From Lepiota brunneoincarnata (taxonomy: Eukaryota; Basidiomycota; Agaricomycetes; Agaricales; Agaricaceae), in NCBI GenBank assembly GCA_023014365.1, contig JAEBUN010000003.1, positions 1,860,001 to 1,924,000 of the forward strand: a stretch of DNA of 64,000 nt, read 5' to 3'. A program made the translations under genes and the position numbers. Under the pieces are notes generated by a model. It worked only from the letters and a program-made list of their open reading frames with translations. It had not been told where the DNA came from and ran no database searches. Of the stretch, positions 45,990-56,600 are shown one piece after another (position 1 is the stretch's first letter; each line of letters opens with the position of its first letter).

Positions 45990-47790
45990 ATCTAGAGAGA
46001 AAGGGGATGATACCGCAGGAATATATATATATGCTACTTAACACACGAGGCAACCCGATCCGACGCGGGGACCTCTTCGCCGGGCGTCCCGGGCGCAATA
46101 ACGTCTGATCGGTGAGAGCCTTTTCAGCAGTGGGAATCGGCACTGTAGCAATTACCAATGGTGCTATAATTAACATGCATGATAATCTGCAAGACGTATT
46201 CGACCCTGTGTGTAAGCTATGTAAAGATGCTGTGGAATAATAAATTAATACGTGAGACAAGTTCACAGCCGTCAGCACATTTGATGCGCAGAACAATCGC
46301 CCCGCCCTTATTTCCTTCTTGTAACGTTCCTTAACCCCTCCGCCTGTGACAGCCCCATGCGGGCCAGGGATGCCTGAACAACTCTTTCGGGAGTCGTCAC
46401 ACGATAGGTATATCCGTGTGGGTCGTTAACAGGAATGGTTCGCAGTGTGTGCAGAACTCCTGCACGTCGGAAAATAGTAGGCATACCATATCGTCCGAAC
46501 ATAACACCGCGGCAGTTGCTGTTCCCAGACTGCAATGTGGCGGGCAATCGTCCATGGTCCACTACCTTCAACACTTGCAGCGAGTAGCCAAGGCAATGCC
46601 GAATGAGATTAAGCTCGGAATTAGGTACCGATGAGATCCCAGTATGGCATGAGGATTTCCGGAGATTTCCACACCAGTTGATAAAGTTTATCTTGGCTGG
46701 AAATGAACAAAAGCAATGTATTTGTTTTGGTTTGCCATTTTAAGAGTTCAGACCCTTCAGCGCTTCAGCCGTGATGGGTATACGAGATGACTCATGGAGG
46801 ATCTTTCCGGCGGTAGAAGCGCATCCATATCCCTACTTCAGTAGGGAGTCTTAGCGGTTTAATGCTGCAGAGCTCCTCGTCGAGCTCTGGTGTCGGTCAA
46901 ATCAGATGTCGGATATTAAGTAGGCGTGCCATGGGGACAACTAGGTTCTTGGCTCCTGCAAGTATGCACTTTGGACAAGGTGGACAAGATGCCAACGCCG
47001 AGTTGCCTTCCGAGGACATCCGAAGCAGTATCCGGTTCCATCCTTCTGGATACGACTAGCCATATATCGGTGCTCGCGGGCGTCAACAAAACACCAGATA
47101 ACAAGTTCAAAGGTTAGTGTGAATCACACGTAGGGATCCCTAGGTGTCAGAAACGCAGAAGGACTCCACTTAAATCGGTTGGGTGCGGCCGGTCAAGGTA
47201 ATAACGTTGTTGGAGCGACCCAGATTCTGCATCTAGGGAGTTATATCACTGCGTGTCAATGCGCATAAATCCCCAGAGAAATCGCGAAGGTTTGTTAAAT
47301 CTATTGCCTTATTGGGTATACCCCTACTTGATTTAACACATCTTCAGTGTAATTTATTGTGGCCGGTACACAATGTATATAATTTGTTTGCAATTACCTC
47401 TAAGCAGCGTACTACTATCTGCGAGACTTTGTTCTCTGCCCCGAGGTAATTATTGCTTTCTCAGTTCTTGAGTATTTCGATATCGTTGGAACCCAGTCAC
47501 GGGCCGTCCGGGCCGACGCTTCCCCACAATAACCTCATATGCTGTCAAGCATGTCAAGCAACAATTGCGTCGGGTTCCCACGCAGTGCAAGTCTCAGTCT
47601 GCCTGCTGGCTGAGCCAAGCCCACACGGACTAACAGATAAAGGACGACCCACAGAACCTTAGCATTTCAAGTGCTCAGCGCCACCAGTTTCATCCGCAGC
47701 GGCGGAGCTAAAAATCGAGTGCTGAAAGGGATGCCAATAAATTAGATCCAGGTAAGCCCATTATGTACTAAGATTTGCCCGATCAGTGTG
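45340..47790. repeat. Tandem segmental duplication, copy A
   Basis: Copy A covers the 5' exons of K1 and the non-coding spacer upstream. It aligns, with about 80-90 percent identity by eye and several indels, to copy B at 47940-50728. Shared landmarks are GAATCACACGTAGGGATCCC (47113 in A, 50215 in B) and CTGCAGAGCTCCTCGTCGAG (46864 in A, 49952 in B). Shared blocks also include GTTTCATCCGCAGCGGCGGA. The spacer has no intact gene: the best frame (46308-46574, minus) is broken in copy B. Confidence 0.85.
46020..46033 (-). promoter_or_regulatory. TATA-like tract upstream of K1
   Basis: An alternating AT run, ATATATATATAT, begins about 32 bp upstream of the K1 start codon. The remnant and K3 have TATA-like tracts in comparable places. 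Confidence 0.45.
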
Positions 47791-47939
47791 CGGACACGGA
47801 AGGTGGAACGGTGTAGAAGTTATAAGATTCAGTAGCTCGTAACGCGAGTACTGAGGTGTCTAGCGCTAAACTGGTAGGCATATACACTACCGTCCGTAAA
47901 AGGTATGTCGCGATCGGCTCGACATGTTCTTGTTATCTC
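47791..47939. other. Unique segment at the duplication junction
   Basis: About 150 bp without a match in the other copy lies between the end of copy A and the broken 3' edge of the kinase remnant. It marks the deletion that removed the remnant's catalytic domain. Confidence 0.5.
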
Positions 47940-47949
47940 AACAAACGGT

Positions 47950-48564
47950 TCCGGGACAGCGCAGGAATTTCAGGAGATCCCCCCTGTGACGCTTTGGAAG
48001 GTTGGGCTCGTCTAATGCCTGGTGTGAAGAACAAATAAGTATAACATGATGGTGATGTGCTGCAGGTAGCTCATATCTTAGGCGAGCTGTGCAAGACAAC
48101 CTTGGAAGGCTGGGTCTGAGATGTTGCGCAAGTCACTATAAAGCTGACTTGCACGACCGTGAAAGGTGAGGATAGATTATGGGAGCCCAAGAGTTAATTG
48201 TATGAGGGATCGAGAAATACGATTTGCGAGGTATTTGGTGCTTTCAGGATGAGACTGGTGACTGGCGACCATCGCATATCGAATTCAAGCCGGGCAAAGG
48301 GATGAAACAGCGGGTTGAGTTGACGTAACGCAGTTGATCGGTGCCTCAGGAGAACGGCAATCTGGATAATGATTCCTTCCGTGTGACACCTAGACAAAAT
48401 AAGGTGCCCTGGGTGGTGTAGCATGTGCTTGGTACTTACTGGTCAGCTGCTGGGCGGGGGCCTACCAATAACTCCAAAAGTTGGCAGAATGAGGGATACC
48501 GGGACCCGAGATGGGACTGTATGTCCGTGAACACTTGTTCAAAGGTTACGGGAGGAAGGAACGT
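47950..48564 (-). pseudogene. Kinase remnant (psi-K2), N-terminal part only
   Basis: Homologous to the first exons of K1 (FLPPVTFEQVFTDIQSHLGS; RHRSTALRQLNPLFHPFARL; LEFDMRWSPVTSLILKAPNT). Three lesions are visible. The codon aligned to the K1 start ATG is ACG (48564-48562). A TTA leucine of K1 has become TAA at 48196-48194. Similarity stops at about 47950, inside the exon that precedes the kinase domain, so the whole catalytic part is missing. A 15-bp deletion relative to K1 follows the nonsense codon. It is clearly non-functional as a kinase. It shows the array once held at least three genes. Confidence 0.85.
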
Positions 48565-49594
48565 ATCTAGGGGGGGAGGGACCGACAGCAGTCTGTATGC
48601 ATATATGCCAATACACGAGGCAAAGCTAGTGTATGGTGGTACCCCGAGGAATCCGACGCGGGGACCTCTTCACCGGGTTTCCCCAGCGCAATAGCGTCTG
48701 ATCGGCGAGACCCCCTTTCAGCAGTGGGAATGGCTAATGGTGCTGCAATTAACAATGTAACATAATCTGCAAAGCGCATTCGACGGCGCACCTGTTGCGA
48801 TGCTGTGGAACTTGGACTGATCTGAGATATGGTTTGATGGAAAAAAAGTCTCGTCTGTCTGCATATATCCACTGGCGCAAAGTGGACTTTTACAAGTTCG
48901 CACCCCTCTATGGCAGTACTATATTCTACAGATTTCCCCTAACCTTCTCTCACCCCCGATCCTCCCTGGCCCCTTCCGCACCAAAAATCTCCGTGCCTAT
49001 TATATGATTATCCTGTACCAACCTGAAGATGGGGGGTTACAAAAAAGGAAATAAGAGCGAGGTGAGGTTATATTCTACTTCCACATCAGCCGGGGCATGC
49101 CGAGCAACACAATATGTGCTGAACCCCTCCAGCTGTGACAGCCCATGCGGGCAGGGGATGCTGGAGTGGCTCTTTCGAGGGTCGCCAGGGGGCAGTGTGG
49201 GGACATGATGTGTATATCCGTGTAGGGGCAAGCTCTGAGAGTGGTGTGCAGTACATATACAGCTCTTAGGTGCAGTACTCTTGCACCAAATAATAGTCAT
49301 ACCATTGGGCAAATATCTTTCGAACATAACACCACGACGGTTGCTGTTCCAGTCCGCAATATGGCAGGCAATCGTCCATGGGCCCACTACCATCAGCACT
49401 TGCAGCGAGTAGCCAAGGCAATGCCGAATGAGACCAGGCTCGGAGTGAGGTACCGAAGAGATCCCAATATAACATGGGGATTTCCGGAGATTTTCACGCC
49501 AATTGAGCAGTTAGCTTGGGCTGAAAATGAACAAAAGTAATGTATTTGTTTCAGTTTGCCACTTTAAGAGTACAGACCCTTCAGCAGGGATGGG

Positions 49595-49878
49595 TACAGT
49601 ATCCCAGGTTGGTAGGTCGGATGGTCGACAAGCTCGGACGAGCACTTCTATCTCGCTCTGTACCAGCTCAAGAGTTATCATGCTTGGTATATACCATCTC
49701 TTACTTGTTCCATATGTTTTCCGGGTATTTTGAAGGAAGAAATAGAGGGAGCATAAAGAACAGCAAAGTCCGCGAATGTCGCTTTCTGTCACTCGGTTTG
49801 AAATTTGCTGGTGAGAACGCAGTGACTGATGTGACCGTTCGACCTTGTCGACCATCCGACCTACCAACCGGGATAGTA
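49595..49878. mobile_element. MITE-like element with TA target duplication (Tc1/mariner type)
   Basis: The element spans 49597-49876 (280 bp) between two TA dinucleotides. The left end reads CAGTATCCCAGGTTGGTAGG and the inverted right end CTATCCCGGTTGGTAGG; the match continues as TCGGATGGTCGACAAG, so the terminal inverted repeats are about 40 bp with small differences. Copy A of the surrounding duplication has the uninterrupted site GATGGGTATACGAG at 46774-46787, which equals the flanks here with one TA. The interior encodes no transposase. Ends starting CAGT and a TA duplication are known from Tc1/mariner elements, so mobilisation in trans by such a transposase is inferred. Confidence 0.8.
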
Positions 49879-50744
49879 TGCGAGAAGGATCTTTCCGGCG
49901 GTAGAAGCGCACCCATATACTCAATTCAGTGGGGAGGCTGCGATTTAATACTGCAGAGCTCCTCGTCGAGCTCCTTCTCGGTCGGTGAAATGAGACGTCG
50001 GGTATTAAGTAGGGGTGCCATGGGACAACTAGGTTCTTAACTCCTGCAAGTAAGTATGCACTTTGGACAAGATCGACAAGTTGCCAGTGCTGAATGGCCT
50101 TCCGAGAACATCCAAAGCAGCAGTCCGGTTCCATCCTTCTGGATACGACTAGCCATATGTTGGTGCTCACGGGCATCAACGAAACACCAGATAGCAAGTT
50201 TAAAGGTTAGTGTGAATCACACGTAGGGATCCCTAGGTGTCAGAAACGCAGAAGGTCTCCACTTAAATCGGTCGGGTGCGGCCGTTCAAGGCAATGTTGC
50301 TGGGGCGACCCAAAATTTGAGTCATCCAGAGATTTTAAAAATTTAAATAATGTATTATTGTTTGTAAGACTTTAATCCCTGCCCCCGAGGTAACTCGTAT
50401 TGCTTTCTCTACTTAGATATTATTGGGACTCGGGTACGGGCCCTTTCGTCAATCCTCCCGCATTAATCCCATATGCTGTCAAGCAACAAATGGCGTCGGG
50501 TTCCCACACAATCCAAGTCTCGGTCTGCCTGTTGGTTGGGCCAAACCCGCGCAGACTAACAAATAAGGGACGGCCCACAGGACCTTAGCATCTCAAGCGC
50601 TCAGCGCCACCAGTTTCATCCGCAGCGGCGGAGCTAAAAATCGAGTGTGAATTCGCAAGCGAGCGGGAAAGGGATGTCAATAAATTAGATCCACGTAAAC
50701 CTACAACCAAGATTTGCCCGTTTAGTGTGCAAGAAACGCCCAGT

Positions 50745-53338
50745 TCACGAACGGAAACCAGACACCTCTGACGAAGGCCTAGAATTGTCATGTCTGCGAC
50801 GTCTTTTGGAAGGTGAAGGACTTCGCAAGTCCCTTGATGTCTGCTCTTCCTGGAACTTTTGCACTTGCGAGAGCATCACGTTCTCCTGTTCATCTCCATC
50901 CCCATGGTCAGAGTGTGACCAGTGACTGCGTTTAGGTGTGCTTGGAGACGTGGGAGTGGGGGAATCTTGGGATTCGTGGAGAGCGAGGTGTAGAGGGACA
51001 GTGACCCGAGGTCTGCATATGTCTTCTCTGGGAATGATGAGGCGTGTTAGGTCTCGGGGGTGGTAGGTCTCCTGAGTGAGCGGCGTAGGTCTCATCGGTC
51101 GAGGTTGGACTAATGCGAAGACTGAGCGAGGAGTATACGGAGGCGTTAGAGGACTAGATATTGTCTTTGTCGTTGTCATGGGATTGAAAAACTCCGCCTC
51201 TGGACCTCTGTCCGGCAGCTGTTGGACGGGTACTGCTGGTGAAAGAGGGGCACTTGCGCGCATGCTCGGTGTCACGGGCGTCGCAAGACCGCGAACACGT
51301 TCGAGATCAGAAGAAAGCGGTGACATGGTACGAGGAACATGAGTCGTCGCTCGTCGAGGTGCTTTTCGCAGCGGTGTATCGTGGCTCGGACGGGCGACTT
51401 GTGTAGTTCGATCTGGGGTAGCGCGCTGGTGATTTGTGCGATCATTGACTATCTCCACGTGCTTTTTCACCCCATGATCCTGAGCGCGAAGTGAGATGGG
51501 ACCAATCATATCCCTTAGGCAAGCACTCACGATTGCTTGCCACTCCTTTGTGATCCATCGTTTAGCTATATCTTGAATAGGCTCCTCATCCGGGGGTAGG
51601 TGGAGAGCTCCGGGGACAAAAGACCGATCGCCATTGTCAATTTTGATTTCTTTCGGAAACAAGAAGTTGTCCTCAAAACCTTCTCGAATCATCCGAGTGG
51701 AAGGTCGCCGAGAGGGGTCGTCATCCCACATCATCCGGACAAGCTCCCAAAGGAAATCAGGAGGCAGCCGGTGGGGACACGACGGGGGAAGCAGTGGCTT
51801 CTCTTTGCGCGTTACCCTTGCTTTGAATATGGCAGGAAAGTGGCAGCCTGCAAGGGGCGGTTTTCCAGTGTAGATCTGTTTCCCATCGTTATTTTTTGTT
51901 ACCTTGAGTTGCACAATTGCGCACCTCAAATATCGTGATGCCCAATGCGTATATGTCTGCTTTCAGGAGATCAACCTTGTTCTGTTCAGGTGGTTGCAAT
52001 AGTTCCGGGGCCATCCAAGGATATGTACCAACGGGATCAAGGTTCCGGGATCGTTGAGACAGTTCGGGTATTGAGGATAGGCCAAAGTCAGAAAGACAGC
52101 AGACTAGGTTGTCGCCTACAAGTATATTCGCGCCCTTGATGTCTCGGTGAGCAATGGGCGGGGTGAACTCTTCGTGTAAGAACTCTAAACCCTTTATGAT
52201 TTGCCAGATCTAAACTGGGTAAGTTGTAGAACCTGGGTAGCACAACAAACTTACGGGGGTCAAGCGTCCAGTATTAGGATACTGCTTGAGAAAGTCGATA
52301 ATGTTGCCATATTTCATGTAAGGCGTTACGAGACCGAATTGGTGGGTTCGTTCATCAAAGCTGGCGCCCAAGAAAGAAATTATATTGGGATGGTGAAGTT
52401 GGCGGCATAAAATCAACTCCCGGATGATCTTCAAAGCGTACAGGTAAGTCAAGGAAAGCGGAGGCGGCCTAGTTCATACTTCTGAGTTGTGGAGTAGGTT
52501 CTTGCGGATACGAGGCTTCTTGATGATTACCTTGCGACCAGCGAGTGTGCCGTTGTATATATCCTGCAGAGGAGAAACATTCAACAAGGGCTGACTGTGA
52601 GTCCTGAATAAGATGTACCGAAAGCAGAGTGCAAACGAACAAGTCCTGTTCTTCGAGATCGTAGAGGAGCAGGGATGGGGGAACGGCACCAGGACGCCGC
52701 AAGAATTTCAGAAGCTCCTTTCGATGATCCTTCGGAAGATCCGGCTCATCCAGCGCCTGTCATCGAGATAGCATGAGCGTGATAAGATTTCAGTTTGATG
52801 GAGGGTAGCTCACATCTTGGGCAAGTTGCGCCAGGCAACCTTGGAGCGCGGGATCCGAGAGCTTGTGCAAGTAGTCGTATATTGGGTCTCCAGAGACATG
52901 AAGAGTGAGGATGTCCCGCAGCCGAGGAGGGGATAGATCATTGAAACCAAAGCGCAAGTCGTGTGCGGGATAGAGGGTAACCATCCGCGAGGTGCTTGAG
53001 GTTTTCAGGACCAGAGTGGTAATTGGAGAGTGTCGGACATCAAATTCTAGCCGGGCAAAAGGATGGAACAACGAGTTGAGTTGATAAAGTGCAACTGGGC
53101 ACTCTCTCAGGAGATCGGCAATATTAAGGATGATCTCGTCAAGGGGACGCCTGGTACGAAAAGCCTAAGGGATAACGAGTGATGTGATCTATGACGACAC
53201 TTACGAATTGGTCGTCGAACAAACTTGTCCCAGAAGTGAGAGGAATCGACTAAATAAGGGGGTGTGGAACCCAAGATGAGACCGTATGTCCACGAGGACT
53301 TGCTCAAAAGCCCCCCGAAAAAAAGGGTTTTGAGGCAT
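50745..53338 (-). CDS. Protein kinase K3, paralogue of K1
   Basis: Start MPQNPFFRGAFEQVLVDIRS at 53338. It has the same order as K1: unknown N-terminal region (LFHPFARLEFDVRHSPITTL; KLSDPALQGCLAQLAQD; HRKELLKFLRRPGAVPPSLL), then the kinase core with VIIKKPR, RELILCRQLHHPNIISFLGA, HRDIKGANIL, LSDFGLSSI, PWMAPELL and MWDDDPSRRPSTRMI. The nucleotide-binding loop is again poor in glycine (TLLSDIYNGTLAGRKVIIKK across an intron). The C-terminal tail, about 300 residues, is Pro/Ser/Thr-rich and ends in a basic segment (SPSKRRRRHDNSRPSSEVSG) that could be a nuclear localisation signal; stop 50745-50747. Exon borders match K1, so the two arose by tandem duplication. It shares a 351-bp divergent promoter region with MET5, although no functional link is implied. 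Confidence 0.82.
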
Positions 53339-53689
53339 TATTTGAAGAGCAGTGAGGTGAAAAAGAACGAGTTAATACTGAAAGCAAAGGTGGGTATATA
53401 AACTGCATGTCCTTGCCACGAGGTGGATGCGAGACCAAGATATTACAATGGGGAGCTGCGTCGAGGATTGCACATGGCAGCTGATGCGGCCGGACCGGAA
53501 CTGATCATTGCAAACACCTGCAAATGGATGAGGTGCTAATCACTCGCTCACCGTCCACTTTAATATTAATAATGTCCGTGCCTGCGTTTCTTTCTTCCCT
53601 CAGCTCGAGTTTCACCGAGTACCCATAGCTTGGTAAGGTGCACTTCTTCCATTCCACTTCTGCTCTGCTCACCCCTCGGACAGTCCACT
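53339..53689. promoter_or_regulatory. Divergent promoter region, K3 and MET5
   Basis: 351 bp between the K3 and MET5 start codons. On the K3 side a TATA-like GTTTATATAC (minus strand, 53393-53402) lies about 57 bp upstream of its ATG. On the MET5 side there are pyrimidine-rich tracts (53580-53600) but no clear CACGTG or Gcn4 site. Confidence 0.45.
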
Positions 53690-56600
53690 ATGGCCGTTGA
53701 TCAGGCTTTGGTTGCCGTTGCTCGTATTGCTTACCTGACCTCGGACGTCATAGTCGACTCCCAACCGCCGTTCCCTGCAACCTCTGCGTTTTCCCAGGAG
53801 TACACTTCCCTCACTGGCTCGTCAACTAACACTCCTCGTGTGATCACCGCACCTTTTGGGGCAGATCCCGGCTCAACGATCCTTCGCAGTTCCGCCAACC
53901 TCACAAGTTTTACGGCAACCTCAGCGCCCCACGTCTTTACACGGCTGATCTTGCACCTTGCCGAACTTTCTTCGCGGCCTGTTGTCTTTCATATCGCTGT
54001 CCATGATGATTTATCTGATGTCCTCCTTCTCCGCTCCGCCATTCCATACTTTATCCTTTCATCAACTTCCCAACAAGCGCATGACAATGCTCTGCTAGCA
54101 GCCCGCCTCGCTCGATCAGAGCAGAAGGCCGTCGTGCATGCCTTCTACGTTTCTCATCAGGATGAACTGCTGGATGTCCTTCCCGAGGACAAAATTCTCC
54201 CATTCCTTCTCGCCGACAGGCATCCGGTATCTCCGCCGGATGAAGGTGAAGATGTGACTCCAGAAGGTATCAGGCCCAGTGGCGCCAGCGGACATGCAAA
54301 TGGACATGCTGTGAATGGCCACCCCATAAATGGTCACACTGCAAATGGTCACACTGCGAACGCTGTTCACGATCCAGCTGCCACCACCCTTTTCAAGGCT
54401 TACCAGATCGTAGCTGCAGAGACGTCTGCCCGGATCGGACGACCATTACACGACTCCATCATCCGCGGTTCCCCTGATCCGCGGACAGTCATTTTTACCG
54501 TTGGACGCCACGATATTTCTTTTTCAGTCGAAGGTATATCGTTTGTTTCCCTTAGTTTGCTTAGCCCCATACCTCAATACCAGCTTCTATCTGCGATTCC
54601 ACCTTCGGTCCAACATGTTATTGTCCTCGACCAGGTACATAGGTGGACAACGAAATGGACACCACTCTATCTCGAGATTGTCAGCGCTTTACAGCACCAG
54701 GATGCAGAGCACCGACCAGTTGTCCTGAGCGGTGTTCTCGGCGACCTCAGTGGGGTAACACACTCAGATATCCTGAAACTTGTGCGATCCTCTTCTCCGG
54801 CCCGCTTGCAGCTTGGCTCCCTAGCCGCCTCTTCACCCGCTAGTACTACGCCCACTGTCCCCAAGCATGAATCGGCATATACCAAAATTCTTTCCCATGT
54901 CTTCGGGGATCGTTTAGAAGTAGCAAACTCGCCTTCATTGGCTGCCGCCCAGGGCCAGGTTGCCACAACCCCCGAGTTCGCACTGGGACGCATCCGCGGT
55001 AAAATTGATGCTAGATCCCAGCTTGTGGAAGCTGTTCAGGACTTGCTTCGGAGTGACAGCATCAGTTCAGATCTCCACGCCCTACTAAGCAAATGGATTC
55101 TTTCGAAAGACGACGGTGTGAAAAGCAAGATGCTTGCACAGGAAGTTATCACAGCCTTAGAACATGCCCCGGTCAATCACCCCGCTGCTGTAAAGATCCT
55201 CTCATTACGATCTTACCTTCCTGCGGTCTCGAGCTGGATCATCGGCTCGGACGCATGGTCGTATGATCTTGGTGCCTCGGGACTTCACCACGCTATTGCC
55301 TCGGGACTCAATATCAACATTCTGATAATCGACACCCTTCCATATACTGCGCGCAACACTGCCGACCCTCATCGGAGGAAACATGATATCGGACTTTATG
55401 CGATGAACCACGGCGACGTTTATGTTGCTAGCATTGCTGTGTTCTCTTCATATTCGCAGGTACTACAATCGTTCGTCGAGGCTGATAGATTCGACGGCCC
55501 CAGTGTCGTCTTGGCCTATCTCCCTCACCGCTCGGAAGAATCTTCTGCGATCGAAGTTTTGAAGGAGACCAAGCTAGCTGTTGATGCGGGCTACTGGCCC
55601 CTCTACCGGTGGGACCCCAGCAAGGAGCGTGATGGGAAGGAACCCTTCTCTTTGGACTCTGACGCGATCAAGAACGACCTCAGGCAGTTCCTCGACCGCC
55701 AGAACCACCTATCCCAAATTGTTCGTTCCGCACCCCAGATTGCCACTGAACTTGTTGGCAACCTCGGGCACACCGTCAGAGAATCCAGGAAACAGCGGGC
55801 ACAGCAGTCATATAATGATCTCCTTTCTTCCATTGACGCTCCTCCTCTACTTGTCCTGTTTGCCTCTGATGGCGGTGCTGCTGAGAAGAAGGCCAAGCGC
55901 CTGGCGGGCAGAGCAAAGGCTCGCGGTCTCTCTACCACTATTGCAACTATGGACTCAATTCCTCTCGAGTCCCTTGCAGAGGAAGAGTATGTTGTGTTCG
56001 TCACCTCGACCGCAGGTCAAGGCGAATCCCCTCAAAACGGTCGTACCTTTTCTAAAGCACTGAACGCAGCCGCCACCCACGGTGACAAGATCTTCACCAA
56101 GCTCAAGTTTTCCGTTTTTGGTATGGGCGACAGCCACTACTGGCCTCGCCCCGAAGACGTTCACTATTACAACAAGCCAGCCAAGGACCTTGACACGCGT
56201 TTGGAGAGGCTTGGTGGCGAGCGGATTGCTAACCTCGGTCTTGGTGACGATCAGGATGCCGACGGGGCTGAGACCGGCTACAAGGTCTGGGAGCCTCTCC
56301 TCTGGAAGGCCCTTGGCGTCGATTCTATCGAAGTGACTGAAGCTGAGCCCGAACCTATCACCAACGAACATATCAAGGCCGCGTCTAATTATCTCCGCGG
56401 AACCATTAACGAAGGTCTCCAGGACTTCAGCACCGGTGCACTTGCGCCGAGCGACACGCAACTGACCAAGTTCCATGGTATCTACCAGCAAGATGATCGA
56501 GACATCCGTGATGAGCGAGAGGCACAAGGTGTCGAGCCGGCTTACAGCTTCATGATTCGTGTGCGCATGCCCGGTGGTGTTTGCAACCCCCAGCAATGGT

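Larger units (their letters stand above)
47940..50728. repeat. Tandem segmental duplication, copy B
   Basis: Counterpart of copy A, same orientation. It contains the kinase remnant at its left end, extra sequence around 48810-49100, and the 280-bp MITE-like insertion at 49597-49876. It ends about 16 bp from the K3 stop codon, so the repeated unit was a kinase gene plus its upstream spacer. Confidence 0.85.

Noticed and set aside
46308..49399. Matching minus-strand frames in the two duplicated spacers (46308-46574 and 49037-49399) as a conserved small gene
   Set aside because: The frames agree only in part; indels between the copies shift the frame, which is not expected under coding constraint.
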